39,510 bases of DNA from JAUVXY01 sp964392345. GTDB lineage: Bacteria; Actinomycetota; Humimicrobiia; Humimicrobiales; Humimicrobiaceae. Positions 23,161-31,141 of this stretch are shown here, one piece after another; position 1 is the stretch's first letter, and each line of letters opens with the position of its first letter. The position numbers and the translations under genes were made by a program. The notes beneath the pieces were generated by a model, which was not told the origin of the DNA, searched no databases, and saw only the letters and a list, made by a program, of their open reading frames with translations. The DNA lies in NCBI GenBank assembly GCA_964392345.1, contig CAYMPQ010000007.1, positions 1 through 39,510 on the forward strand, in the 5' to 3' direction.

Positions 23161-24519
23161 ATGAGCTACGACAAGAATTGGGCCAAAGTTGATCTTAGCA
23201 AAGTACCGGATATAAAAGTAACACCCCCGGGACCAAAATCAAGAGCACTTCACAGCCGGGCAGAAAGGCATATGAAAGGATATTCTTCCCAGGTAAAACT
23301 ATTTCCAGTTGCATTTGAATCTGGCCATGGGGTAACTTTGACTGATGCAGATGGAAACAAGTATATTGATTTCTCTTCAGGAATATATGTTACGAACCTG
23401 GGACATTGTCATCCGAAAGTTGTTGAATACTTGCAAAAATATGTTGGGCAGCTTATGAATTGCCATGACTTTACTACAGAAATAAAAGTTAAGTTTTTAG
23501 AAAAACTTGCTTCGGTTACACCCGGAAATTTAAACAGTATCCAGATGTACTGCTCTGGAACAGGAGCTGTTGAAGCTGCAATGAGGGCTGCAAGAGCCCA
23601 TACAGGCAAGTATGAATTTTTCTCATTTTATGGTGATTTTCATGGAAAAACTATGAGTGCTGTTTCACTGACAGAAGTGGCAAACTATACGTCAGGGCCA
23701 AGGGCAGTGGGCCATCACCTATCTCCAAACGGCCACTGCTACCGCTGCCATTATGATAAGGCATATCCACAGTGCAATCTATTTTGTGTAGATGCTTTAG
23801 AAAAGCAAATACTGATGGAAGGGACAGGCAATGTAGCTGGCGTAGTCCTGGAGCCCATTCAGGGTTGGAAGGGTTCTATTGTTTACCCGGATGGATATCT
23901 TGCCAAAATTAGAAAAATGTGTGACAAACTTGGGATACTAATGATAGCTGATGAAGTGCTAACTGGATTTGGAAGAGCTGGAAAAATGTGGGCTGTAGAT
24001 TATGACGAGGTTATACCTGATATTATTGTTTTAGGCAAGGGGACAGCAAATGGTTTCCCATGTACAGGATTTGCTATTAAGGATGAATACAGCGAGGCTT
24101 TAGAAAAAATATCTGCATCAACAAGCTATGGCGGCAACCCTATGGCTTGTGCTGCTGGGCTTGCTGCACAGGAAGTTATAGAGGAAGAAAATATAGTTGA
24201 AAAATCTGCGAAACTGGGAGAATTTATTCTTGGCAAGCTTAGAAAGATGAAAGATGAACACAAGATAATTGGAGAAGTCAGGGGTAAAGGGTGTCTTCTT
24301 GGAATGGAACTTGTAAAAGACCAAAATACAAAAGAAGCATTTGAAGAGGCAGGCCAGAAAATTTATCAAAAGGTTTTTTCAAAAGGTGTGGCATGGATAC
24401 CTTCAAAACAAAATCTTCGAATGTCACCTCCACTTATAATGGAAGAAGATGTTGCAGAGAAGGCGCTTGAAATAATTGATGGAGCTATAACTGAAGTTGA
24501 AAAAGAATACGGGTATTAA
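23161..24519 (+). CDS. Class III aminotransferase (4-aminobutyrate aminotransferase-like, with Cys4 motif)
   Basis: The 452-residue PLP enzyme shows the class III blocks FHGKT (160-164), MIADEVLTGFGRAGKMW (Asp264) and LGKGTANGFP (Lys293, Schiff base). The N-terminal part (AFESGHGVTLTDADGNKYIDFSSG) is typical of the acetylornithine/GABA/taurine group. Between residues 193 and 209 it has CYRCHYDKAYPQCNLFC, four cysteines with the same CxxC-x8-Cx3C spacing as the enzyme at 10900, although the two proteins are otherwise clearly different. AGGGGAAA precedes the ATG. It is followed 44 bases later by a Gfo/Idh dehydrogenase, repeating the pairing at 9701-12216. The amino donor is unknown. Confidence 0.9.
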   Translation: MSYDKNWAKVDLSKVPDIKVTPPGPKSRALHSRAERHMKGYSSQVKLFPVAFESGHGVTLTDADGNKYIDFSSGIYVTNLGHCHPKVVEYLQKYVGQLMNCHDFTTEIKVKFLEKLASVTPGNLNSIQMYCSGTGAVEAAMRAARAHTGKYEFFSFYGDFHGKTMSAVSLTEVANYTSGPRAVGHHLSPNGHCYRCHYDKAYPQCNLFCVDALEKQILMEGTGNVAGVVLEPIQGWKGSIVYPDGYLAKIRKMCDKLGILMIADEVLTGFGRAGKMWAVDYDEVIPDIIVLGKGTANGFPCTGFAIKDEYSEALEKISASTSYGGNPMACAAGLAAQEVIEEENIVEKSAKLGEFILGKLRKMKDEHKIIGEVRGKGCLLGMELVKDQNTKEAFEEAGQKIYQKVFSKGVAWIPSKQNLRMSPPLIMEEDVAEKALEIIDGAITEVEKEYGY

Positions 24520-24563
24520 AAAAATAATATTTGATAAAAAAAATAATAGCGGAGGTTTGAGAT

Positions 24564-25724
24564 ATGTCAGATAAAAGAACTTTAGGTATCGGAATGGTGG
24601 GATATGGATTTATAGGCAAGGTCCATACTTTATCGTACCTAAATTTGCCTTATTACTACAGTCCCATGCCAGCTAAGCTAAAAATGGTAGGGGTAGCTTC
24701 AGTGCCTAAAAAGGATGCAGAAGAGGGAGTTGAGCAGGCAGGCTTTGAATTCGCTACGGATAACTGGAAGGATTTAATTGTCAGGGATGATATAGATATT
24801 ATTGAAGTTTGCACACCTAATTATTTGCATAAAGAGATAATAATTGAAGCGCTAAAGGCAGGAAAGCATGTTAACTGTGAAAAACCACTGGCAATGAATC
24901 TTGATGAAGCCAAAGAGATTACAAAAGTAGCTGATTCTCATCCAGAGTTAATATCACAGGTAACACTTGAATACCGCTACCAGCCAGCTATGATGAGGGC
25001 AAAAAGACTTATTGAGGAGGGATTTTTGGGAAGAATATATAGTGCCAGAATTGCATACCTGCATTCTGGAAACTCTGATCCCAGTAGACCCCTGTATTGG
25101 AAAATTCAGAAAAAATTTTGTGGAGGAGGAGTGCTTTACGACCTGTCTTCTCATGTAATTGATCTAACAAGGTTCCTTTTAGGAGATTTTAAAAGGGTAT
25201 TTTCAAAGCTTGAAATATTTACAAAAGAAAGACCCATTGCTGGGAAACCGGGTCAGTTTGGAAAAGTAGATGTAGAAGATCTTGCCCTTATAATGTTTGA
25301 GCTGGAAAATGGAGCTATTGGAACTATTGAAGGATCAAAAGTTGCCACTGGTGCAAATGATGAATATCGCATAGAAATCCACGGTGATAAGGGAGCAATA
25401 AGGTTTAATAGCATACAGCCAAACTTCTTGAAAGTGTATGACACAAGGGATGCGGGAGAACCTATTGGAGGCAGGAGAGGGTTTACTGCTATCGAGACAG
25501 TACAAAGGTATCCAAAGCCTGCAACTCAGTTCCCCGGACCTAAATTTTCTATCGGCTGGATGAGGTATCATTCTGGGAATGCTATGGATTTTATAACTAA
25601 CATTGTGGAGCATAAAAGGCCTGAAGCTGATATGCGTGCAGGATATAAAATACAGGAAGTCCTGGAAGCAGCACAGATATCAGACAAAGAAAAGAGATGG
25701 GTTGATCTGCCAGTTGAAAATTAG
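24564..25724 (+). CDS. Gfo/Idh/MocA-family oxidoreductase
   Basis: A 386-residue dehydrogenase with the Rossmann motif GIGMVGYGFIGKVHTLSY, the EKP motif NCEKPLAMNLDEA, and the central LYDLSSHVIDLTRFLLGDF containing conserved Asp and His. The C-terminal part includes YRIEIHGDKGAIRFN. Such enzymes oxidise sugars and cyclitols at a ring hydroxyl. GGAGG precedes the ATG by good spacing. It follows the aminotransferase and probably acts before it, making the keto group that the aminotransferase uses or the reverse. It is only distantly similar to the gene at 9701, being longer, with a different start and middle. Confidence 0.93.
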   Translation: MSDKRTLGIGMVGYGFIGKVHTLSYLNLPYYYSPMPAKLKMVGVASVPKKDAEEGVEQAGFEFATDNWKDLIVRDDIDIIEVCTPNYLHKEIIIEALKAGKHVNCEKPLAMNLDEAKEITKVADSHPELISQVTLEYRYQPAMMRAKRLIEEGFLGRIYSARIAYLHSGNSDPSRPLYWKIQKKFCGGGVLYDLSSHVIDLTRFLLGDFKRVFSKLEIFTKERPIAGKPGQFGKVDVEDLALIMFELENGAIGTIEGSKVATGANDEYRIEIHGDKGAIRFNSIQPNFLKVYDTRDAGEPIGGRRGFTAIETVQRYPKPATQFPGPKFSIGWMRYHSGNAMDFITNIVEHKRPEADMRAGYKIQEVLEAAQISDKEKRWVDLPVEN

Positions 25725-25794
25725 TAACATTGCGGCTATTATTATCTAATAATTTTAAATTACAATGATTTAGAATTTAGAAAGGATGACGTGT

Positions 25795-26136
25795 ATGCTA
25801 AGAAAAATAGAATGCTTCATACAGCCATTTAAACTGGATATAATCAAGGAAGCTTTAATAAAAGCCGGTGTTGATGGCATGAGTGTAACCGAAGTAAAAG
25901 GGTTCGGCAGGCAAAGGGGATACATAAATGGAGAGATACCTAACAAAGAAGTCAAATTTTTACCAAAAACCAAGCTTGAAATAGTGGTGGATGAAGAAGT
26001 TGTTGACGATGTCACAAAACTTATAGTAAAACTTGCCAGAACAGGAGAAATAGGATCGGGCAAAATATTTATAATTCCAGTTGAGGACGCTATTAGAATT
26101 AGAACTTCAGAATCGGGGAAAAGCGCGGTAACTTAA
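25795..26136 (+). CDS. PII-family nitrogen regulatory protein with atypical T-loop
   Basis: The 113-residue protein is a GlnB/GlnK-type signal protein: MLRKIECFIQPFKLDIIKEAL, VTEVKGFGRQRG, KTKLEIVVDEE, and the B-loop TGEIGSGKIFIIPV. PII proteins sense ATP/ADP and 2-oxoglutarate and bind partners through the T-loop. Here the T-loop reads GYINGEIPNKEVKFLPK and is one residue shorter than in E. coli GlnB. It lacks the Tyr at the uridylylation position (Tyr51). I chose ATG 25795, eight bases after AAAGGA; the ATG at 25786 overlaps that site. It stands 22 bases before the glutamate dehydrogenase gene, not next to amtB or glnA, so that enzyme is a likely partner. Confidence 0.92.
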   Translation: MLRKIECFIQPFKLDIIKEALIKAGVDGMSVTEVKGFGRQRGYINGEIPNKEVKFLPKTKLEIVVDEEVVDDVTKLIVKLARTGEIGSGKIFIIPVEDAIRIRTSESGKSAVT

Positions 26137-26158
26137 AATTATTAAGACAGGAGTAAAA

Positions 26159-27424
26159 ATGAGCAATTCTTTAGTGGAAAAGAAAAATAATGTCTGGGAA
26201 ATGACTCTAAAAAGGCTGGACGGGACAATGTCGCTGCTTAACTTGAAACCTGGGATGAAAAAATACCTTTGCGAACCCAGAAAAATTTTAGAAGTGGCAG
26301 TAACAGTTAGAATGGACAATGGCGACATTAATATATTTAAAGGGTATAGGGTGCAGCATAATACAAATAGAGGTCCGGCTAAAGGCGGCATCAGATATCA
26401 CCAGGACGTATACCTTGATGAAATAAAAGCTCTAGCAATGCTTATGACTTGGAAATGTGCCGTAGTGGGCATCCCTTTTGGCGGTTCAAAAGGCGGGGTT
26501 AAGGTAAACCCCGCGGAGCTTTCAAAAAGAGAGCTGGAAAATCTTACCAGAAGGTATACTTTTGAAATAATTCAGATTATAGGACCAGAAAAAGATATAC
26601 CAGCCCCGGATGTAGGAACAAATGCCCAGATTATGGCATGGATTATGGATACATATTCAATTGATAAAGGATACGGTGTGCCGGGGGTTGTAACTGGCAA
26701 GCCAATTGCTCTCGGCGGTTCTCTGGGGAGAGAAGAAGCAACTGGCCGGGGTTGTGTTTACAGCATTCTTTCAGCTCTTAAGGTATCAAATATTGATACT
26801 ACAAATTTGGAAGTGGTAATACAGGGCTTTGGCAATGTTGGCTCTAACGCTGCTAAAATTCTTTATGATTTAGGATTTAAAATAATTGCAGTAAGCGATG
26901 TGCGCGGTGGTATTTACAATAAAAAAGGCATAGACCCTTACAGGGTTTTGAAGCATGTAGAGAGAACGGGAAGTGTTGTTAATTATAAAGAGAGTGAGAA
27001 TATTGCTGGCTCCAAGATTTTTGAATTGGATTGTGATATCTTAATTCCTGCAGCGCTTGAAAATCAGATTACGGAAGGCAATGCTTCAAAAATTAAGGCA
27101 AAAATCATTGCTGAGGCAGCTAATGCACCCACTACTCCTGATGCAGATGAGATTCTAAAAGATAAGGGTATCTTTATTATCCCGGATATATTATGCAATG
27201 CAGGAGGTGTTACTGTATCTTATTTTGAATGGGTGCAGGGAAGAGATGCTTATTTCTGGAGTAAAAGGAAAGTTAATCTTCAGTTAAGGGATATTATGGA
27301 TAAGGCATTTTATGAAGTTTATGATATTCATAAAAAAAATAAAGTTGACATGAGAACTGCTGCCTCTATTTTGGGAGTGGGGAGAGTAGCTGAAGCTGTG
27401 GAATTAAGAGGAATTTATCCGTAA
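26159..27424 (+). CDS. gdhA: Glutamate dehydrogenase (Glu/Leu/Phe/Val dehydrogenase family)
   Basis: A 421-residue hexameric-type amino-acid dehydrogenase catalysing the NAD(P)-linked interconversion of glutamate with 2-oxoglutarate and ammonium. Motifs are NRGPAKGGIRYH, MTWKCAVVGIPFGGSKGGV with the catalytic Lys, PAPDVGTNAQIMAWIMD, and the Rossmann loop VVIQGFGNVGSNAA. The C-terminal GGVTVSYFEWVQ is also characteristic. Length matches archaeal and clostridial-type enzymes. AGGAG precedes the ATG. Adjacent PII and two upstream aminotransferase loci suggest it drains glutamate produced by transamination or fixes ammonium, depending on conditions. Coenzyme preference is not evident from the motif. 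Confidence 0.95.
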   Translation: MSNSLVEKKNNVWEMTLKRLDGTMSLLNLKPGMKKYLCEPRKILEVAVTVRMDNGDINIFKGYRVQHNTNRGPAKGGIRYHQDVYLDEIKALAMLMTWKCAVVGIPFGGSKGGVKVNPAELSKRELENLTRRYTFEIIQIIGPEKDIPAPDVGTNAQIMAWIMDTYSIDKGYGVPGVVTGKPIALGGSLGREEATGRGCVYSILSALKVSNIDTTNLEVVIQGFGNVGSNAAKILYDLGFKIIAVSDVRGGIYNKKGIDPYRVLKHVERTGSVVNYKESENIAGSKIFELDCDILIPAALENQITEGNASKIKAKIIAEAANAPTTPDADEILKDKGIFIIPDILCNAGGVTVSYFEWVQGRDAYFWSKRKVNLQLRDIMDKAFYEVYDIHKKNKVDMRTAASILGVGRVAEAVELRGIYP

Positions 27425-27500
27425 ATTAAAAGCTTTAAAAATAGATATTTTAATAAAGCAAGAGAGAAATTGCATGTAAATACTGCAGAAGAAATAAAAA

Positions 27501-28253
27501 ATGGAATATCTGAAATTTTTATTGATAGGAGTAGTTGGCGGGACTGTATCTGGTTTTTTTGGAATAGGCGGAGGGATAGTAATGATCCCCCTGCTGGTAT
27601 ATTTTGTTGGTGTTGAATTAAAAGCTGCCACGGCTATGTCAATGGTGCAGATTGTTTTTTCGAGTATTTCCGGAACCTTATTTAATTATTTTCAGAAAAC
27701 AATAAATTTTAAATATTCTGCTTATTTTGGAGTATCTGCTGCTGCATTTTCCTTTCTTGGTTCTTATCTTACAAAATACATTCCAAACTTAGCTATTAAA
27801 ATAATATATCTTTTTGCTGTCATTGCTTCACTCATTTTATTTTTTTTAAGAAGAAAAATAGAGGATAAAAATCTTGATGGCAGCGAAGTTAGATTTTATA
27901 AAATAATGCCGGTAGGCGCCGTAGCTGGTTTTACTGCTGGCCTTCTAGGTGTAGGCGGAGGATTTTTATTTGTTCCCGCACTACTTTTTTTCTGCAGTCT
28001 GCCTATGAAGATTGCAGTTGGGACATCCCTTGGAGCCATTATATTTGTCTCAATCCCGGGGGTAATAGGAAAAGTAATTTCAGTTGATTTTGATGTTGTG
28101 CTTGCCATAGCAATTGGTATTGGAGCTGTTGGCGGTTCAAAGCTGGGGACATATTTAAATAGGAAAGTAAATTCTAAAATAATAAGAATATTTTTTGCCT
28201 TGCTTTTACTGACAATGATTACAAGAGTATTAATTGATCTACTTAATCATTAA
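27501..28253 (+). CDS. TSUP/TauE-SafE-family membrane permease
   Basis: A 250-residue integral membrane protein with about eight hydrophobic segments in two repeats. Each begins with a glycine-rich signature: GGTVSGFFGIGGGIVMIPLL near the start, and AGFTAGLLGVGGGFLFVPAL in the middle. This is the pattern of the TSUP (DUF81) family, which exports or imports sulfite, sulfoacetate, sulfonates or other organic anions. The substrate cannot be predicted. It follows glutamate dehydrogenase by 76 bases with only a weak ribosome-binding site, so cotranscription is uncertain. Confidence 0.88.
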   Translation: MEYLKFLLIGVVGGTVSGFFGIGGGIVMIPLLVYFVGVELKAATAMSMVQIVFSSISGTLFNYFQKTINFKYSAYFGVSAAAFSFLGSYLTKYIPNLAIKIIYLFAVIASLILFFLRRKIEDKNLDGSEVRFYKIMPVGAVAGFTAGLLGVGGGFLFVPALLFFCSLPMKIAVGTSLGAIIFVSIPGVIGKVISVDFDVVLAIAIGIGAVGGSKLGTYLNRKVNSKIIRIFFALLLLTMITRVLIDLLNH

Positions 28254-28272
28254 AAATCTTCTTTTCTCAAAT

Positions 28273-28292
28273 CCAGCTATTACTGGTTTTTT
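28273..28292 (+). terminator. Weak candidate intrinsic terminator after TSUP gene
   Basis: A short stem CCAG-CTATTA-CTGG (28273-28286) is followed directly by six T (28287-28292), 20 bases after the permease stop. The stem is only four base pairs, so efficiency would be low. The rest of 28254-28477 contains the promoter of the next toxin-antitoxin pair and nothing else recognised. Confidence 0.3.
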
Positions 28293-28417
28293 CTGGCTCA
28301 CATTTAATACATTTACACTCTATGTTTAAAGAAGCAGATTTTATCTTTAAATATAGAGATTTTAACCCTATAATAGTTAAAATAATTCTGTTTATTTTTT
28401 GATAGGCAGTTTAATCG

Positions 28418-28446
28418 TTGACTTATTGTAGAACAATTAATATAAT
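28418..28446 (+). promoter_or_regulatory. Promoter of the Phd-PIN operon with GTTGACT repeat
   Basis: TTGACT (28418-28423) and a perfect TATAAT (28441-28446) are 17 bases apart. The heptamer GTTGACT appears at 28417-28423 over the -35 box and again at 28451-28457 near the start of transcription. Paired sites flanking the -10 box would suit autorepression by the antitoxin. Confidence 0.65.
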
Positions 28447-28477
28447 TATTGTTGACTAAAAGTAAGAGAGGCAAATA

Positions 28478-28765
28478 ATGAAATTTATCAGTGCCAGAGA
28501 TTTGAGGTTAAAACCAAGGGATGTTTGGGAACAGCTCAAAATTAATAAAGATATTGTAATTACTTTAAACGGCAAACCAGTTGCAATACTAAATGAAACC
28601 AATGAAGAGAACTTTGAGCACTCTTTAGCAGTAATACGCCGAAGCAGGGCACTCCTGGCAATGGAAGAAATGCAACAAATATCAAAAGAAAAAGGAACGA
28701 GTGAATTAACAGAAGAAGATATTGAAGAGGAAATTAAAACTGTCCGCTTGGAGCGCCAAAGGTGA
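28478..28765 (+). CDS. Phd/YefM-type antitoxin
   Basis: The 95-residue protein begins MKFISARDLRLKPRDVWEQL and continues DIVITLNGKPVAILNET, the DNA-binding N-terminal fold of the Phd/YefM family. The charged helical C-terminus (SELTEEDIEEEIKTVRLER) would wrap the toxin. It shares the GTGA of 28762-28765 with the downstream PIN gene, as in tightly coupled toxin-antitoxin operons. Such antitoxins neutralise the toxin and repress their own promoter. AGAGAGG precedes the ATG. Confidence 0.87.
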   Translation: MKFISARDLRLKPRDVWEQLKINKDIVITLNGKPVAILNETNEENFEHSLAVIRRSRALLAMEEMQQISKEKGTSELTEEDIEEEIKTVRLERQR

Positions 28766-29175
28766 TAATTGTGATTGATACCAATATCTTAGTTTCGGGG
28801 CTGCTAAAAATGCACAGCACTTCAGCTGTAATTCTTCGTCTTGTCCTGGAAAATGAAATTAAACTTGCTTATGATATAAGAATTATTGATGAATACCGGG
28901 ATGTATTAAGAAGAGATAAATTTGGGTTTAAAGATGAACATGTTGAGGCAATACTTGAGCAGATTAAAGCAGAGGGGATAAGTATAGCCGCAACCCCACT
29001 TGCAAAAACACTGCCAGATAAAGATGACGCTCCTTTTTTAGAAGTTGCCCTGACTGGAGGAATTAAATTTTTGGTTACTGGGAATAAAAAGCACTTTCCG
29101 CAGAACCTTTGCAAGAAAGTAAAAATTTTATCGCCTTCAGAGTTTGTAGAATTATATAGCAAGCTGAGGGATTAA
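28762..29175 (+). CDS. PIN-domain toxin (COG1569 family)
   Basis: A 137-residue PIN endoribonuclease toxin. Acidic active-site residues are visible in VIDTNILVSGLL, IIDEYRDVLRRDKF and LPDKDDAPFLEVAL; TGNKKHFP closes the fold. The start is GTG overlapping the antitoxin stop. This is the full-length counterpart of the truncated toxin at 2310. PIN toxins cleave RNA and stop growth when released from the antitoxin; the RNA target is unknown. Confidence 0.88.
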   Translation: MIIVIDTNILVSGLLKMHSTSAVILRLVLENEIKLAYDIRIIDEYRDVLRRDKFGFKDEHVEAILEQIKAEGISIAATPLAKTLPDKDDAPFLEVALTGGIKFLVTGNKKHFPQNLCKKVKILSPSEFVELYSKLRD

Positions 29176-29211
29176 AATAAATAAAAATTATGTAGTGAAA
29201 AGATGCAGCAA

Positions 29212-29239
29212 TTGAAGCTATTAGGATAAAAATTATAAA
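29212..29239 (+). promoter_or_regulatory. Possible promoter of the transketolase operon
   Basis: TTGAAG (29212-29217) and TATAAA (29234-29239) are 16 bases apart, 27 bases before the ATG of the transketolase N-terminal subunit gene. The boxes are good but the region is AT-rich. Confidence 0.4.
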
Positions 29240-29265
29240 AAGCAAATTTTAGAAGGGGAGTTTTT

Positions 29266-30096
29266 ATGGAGGAAGATAAAAGAAAAGAACTAGAGGAAAT
29301 GGCAAAAAAAATAAGGGTTGATATTGTTGAGATGCTTTGTGAGTCAGGGTCAGGGCACCCTGGCGGGTCACTCTCACTGGCAGATATATTCTCTTACCTT
29401 TATTTTAGCGGGATAATGAATATTGACCCAAAAAATCCTGACAAAAAGGACAGGGACAGGATAGTTTTATCCAAAGGCCATGCTTGTCCTGTTTGGTATG
29501 CGGCACTGGCTGAAAAAGGATATTTTGATAAATCTCATCTAAAAACTTTAAGGAAGTATGGAAGCATGCTTCAAGGGCATCCTGATATGAATAAAACTCC
29601 CGGTGTTGATATGACTACAGGGTCTCTGGGACAGGGACTTTCCTGTGCAGTTGGAATGGCTCTTGGGGCAAAGTTAGACAAGCTTGGATGCAGGATATTT
29701 GCAATAGTTGGAGATGGAGAATGTGATGAGGGCCAGATATGGGAGGCAGCAATGTCAGCCTCTCACTACAGGCTTGATAACTTAATTGCTATTTTGGACA
29801 GAAACGGTCTTCAAATAGATGGCTACACAAAAGATATTATGAATAGTGAACCTATGATAGATAAGTGGAAATCATTTGGCTGGGAAGTTATAGAGATAGA
29901 CGGCCACAACTTGGCTGAGATCGAGAATTCTATTGGGAAAGCTTTAAATATTAAAGACAAGCCTGTGTGCATTGTCGCAAACACTATAAAAGGCAAGGGC
30001 GTATCCTTTATGGAAGGCGAGTGCGGCTGGCACGGTAAAGCTCCTTCTGAGGAAGAAAAGGAGAAGGCTTTAAGGGATTGCATGTGCAAAGCTTGA
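29266..30096 (+). CDS. Transketolase, N-terminal (TPP-binding) subunit
   Basis: The 276-residue protein is the first half of a split transketolase. It has SGSGHPGGSLSLADIFSYLY and the thiamine-diphosphate motif VGDGECDEGQIWEAAMSASH followed by AILDRNG. Split transketolases are common in archaea and anaerobic bacteria. They exchange two-carbon units between ketose and aldose phosphates in the non-oxidative pentose phosphate pathway. AGGGGAG precedes the ATG. The second subunit follows after 76 bases. In this window it may connect pentose or hexose phosphates from the catabolic cluster to glycolysis. Confidence 0.94.
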   Translation: MEEDKRKELEEMAKKIRVDIVEMLCESGSGHPGGSLSLADIFSYLYFSGIMNIDPKNPDKKDRDRIVLSKGHACPVWYAALAEKGYFDKSHLKTLRKYGSMLQGHPDMNKTPGVDMTTGSLGQGLSCAVGMALGAKLDKLGCRIFAIVGDGECDEGQIWEAAMSASHYRLDNLIAILDRNGLQIDGYTKDIMNSEPMIDKWKSFGWEVIEIDGHNLAEIENSIGKALNIKDKPVCIVANTIKGKGVSFMEGECGWHGKAPSEEEKEKALRDCMCKA

Positions 30097-30172
30097 ACAA
30101 ATTATTTAGGAGATATCTAAAATTTTTATAAAATAAAATATAAATTCTTTAAAATACAGGGGGAGCTATATA

Positions 30173-31141
30173 ATGATTCCAGAAAATATAAAAAAAATCT
30201 TGTCTAATGAAGACAAAGAAGTTGCTACAAGGAAGGCTTATGGCGAAAGGTTGGCAGAACTGGGTGAAAAAAATAAAAATATTGTAGCCCTTGATTGTGA
30301 TTTGTCAAAATCTACAATGACTGCACTTTTTGCCAAGAAATTTCCGGATAGATTCTTTAATTTTGGAATTGCTGAATCGAATATGATTAGTGCAGCTGCA
30401 GGACTGTCTACGATGGGGAAAATCCCGTTTGCTTCAACTTTTGCAGTGTTTGCTTCTAAGAGGGCGTGCGATCAGGTCAGTATCTCAGTAGCATATCCGC
30501 ATTTAAATGTAAAAATTTGTGCCACTCACTCGGGTGTTTCAATTGGTGAGGATGGAGCCACACATCAAGCTGTAATAGATGCGGCAATTATGAGAGCAAT
30601 GCCTGGGATGGTTGTGCTATCTCCTTGCGATGGGACAGAGACAAAAAAAGTTATTGACAGGATTGCGGAATATAAGGGACCTTGCTATGTTAGATTGTGC
30701 AGGGTGGCAAGTCCTGTAATATTTAACGAAAGCTATAATTTTGAGATTGGAAAAGGTGTTAAAATAATGGAAGGCGGCAGTGCAACAATTATAAGTGCTG
30801 GGTTTACTACCCATATTGCCATGCAGGCAGCAAGGAAATTAGAGGAAGATGGCATTGAAGTTGATTTAATAAACATGGTGTCAATAAAACCAATTGACAG
30901 CAAGTTAATAATTGAGAGTGCTAAAAAGACAGGACTTGTGATAACTGTTGAAGACCACAGTGTAATTGGCGGGCTGGGGGGTGCTGTATGTGAGGTACTT
31001 TCTTGTAATATGCCAACAAAAGTGGTAAGGCTTGGAGTTCAGGATAAATTTGGTTCTTCCGGATCTCCTTCCGAGCTTGTTTCAGCACATGGCTTTGATG
31101 CAGCAAGCATAATAAAAACAGTGAAGGAAAATGTTTGTTAA
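30173..31141 (+). CDS. Transketolase, C-terminal (pyrimidine-binding) subunit
   Basis: The 322-residue second half of the split transketolase. It carries the pyrimidine-binding domain (DRFFNFGIAESNMISAAAGL, with the catalytic Glu in GIAE, and GKIPFASTFAVFASKRACDQ) and the C-terminal domain with VITVEDHSVIGGLGG. AGGGGGAG lies upstream of the ATG. The 3' end overlaps the next gene by 11 bases, so the peptidase is probably translationally coupled. Confidence 0.94.
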   Translation: MIPENIKKILSNEDKEVATRKAYGERLAELGEKNKNIVALDCDLSKSTMTALFAKKFPDRFFNFGIAESNMISAAAGLSTMGKIPFASTFAVFASKRACDQVSISVAYPHLNVKICATHSGVSIGEDGATHQAVIDAAIMRAMPGMVVLSPCDGTETKKVIDRIAEYKGPCYVRLCRVASPVIFNESYNFEIGKGVKIMEGGSATIISAGFTTHIAMQAARKLEEDGIEVDLINMVSIKPIDSKLIIESAKKTGLVITVEDHSVIGGLGGAVCEVLSCNMPTKVVRLGVQDKFGSSGSPSELVSAHGFDAASIIKTVKENVC

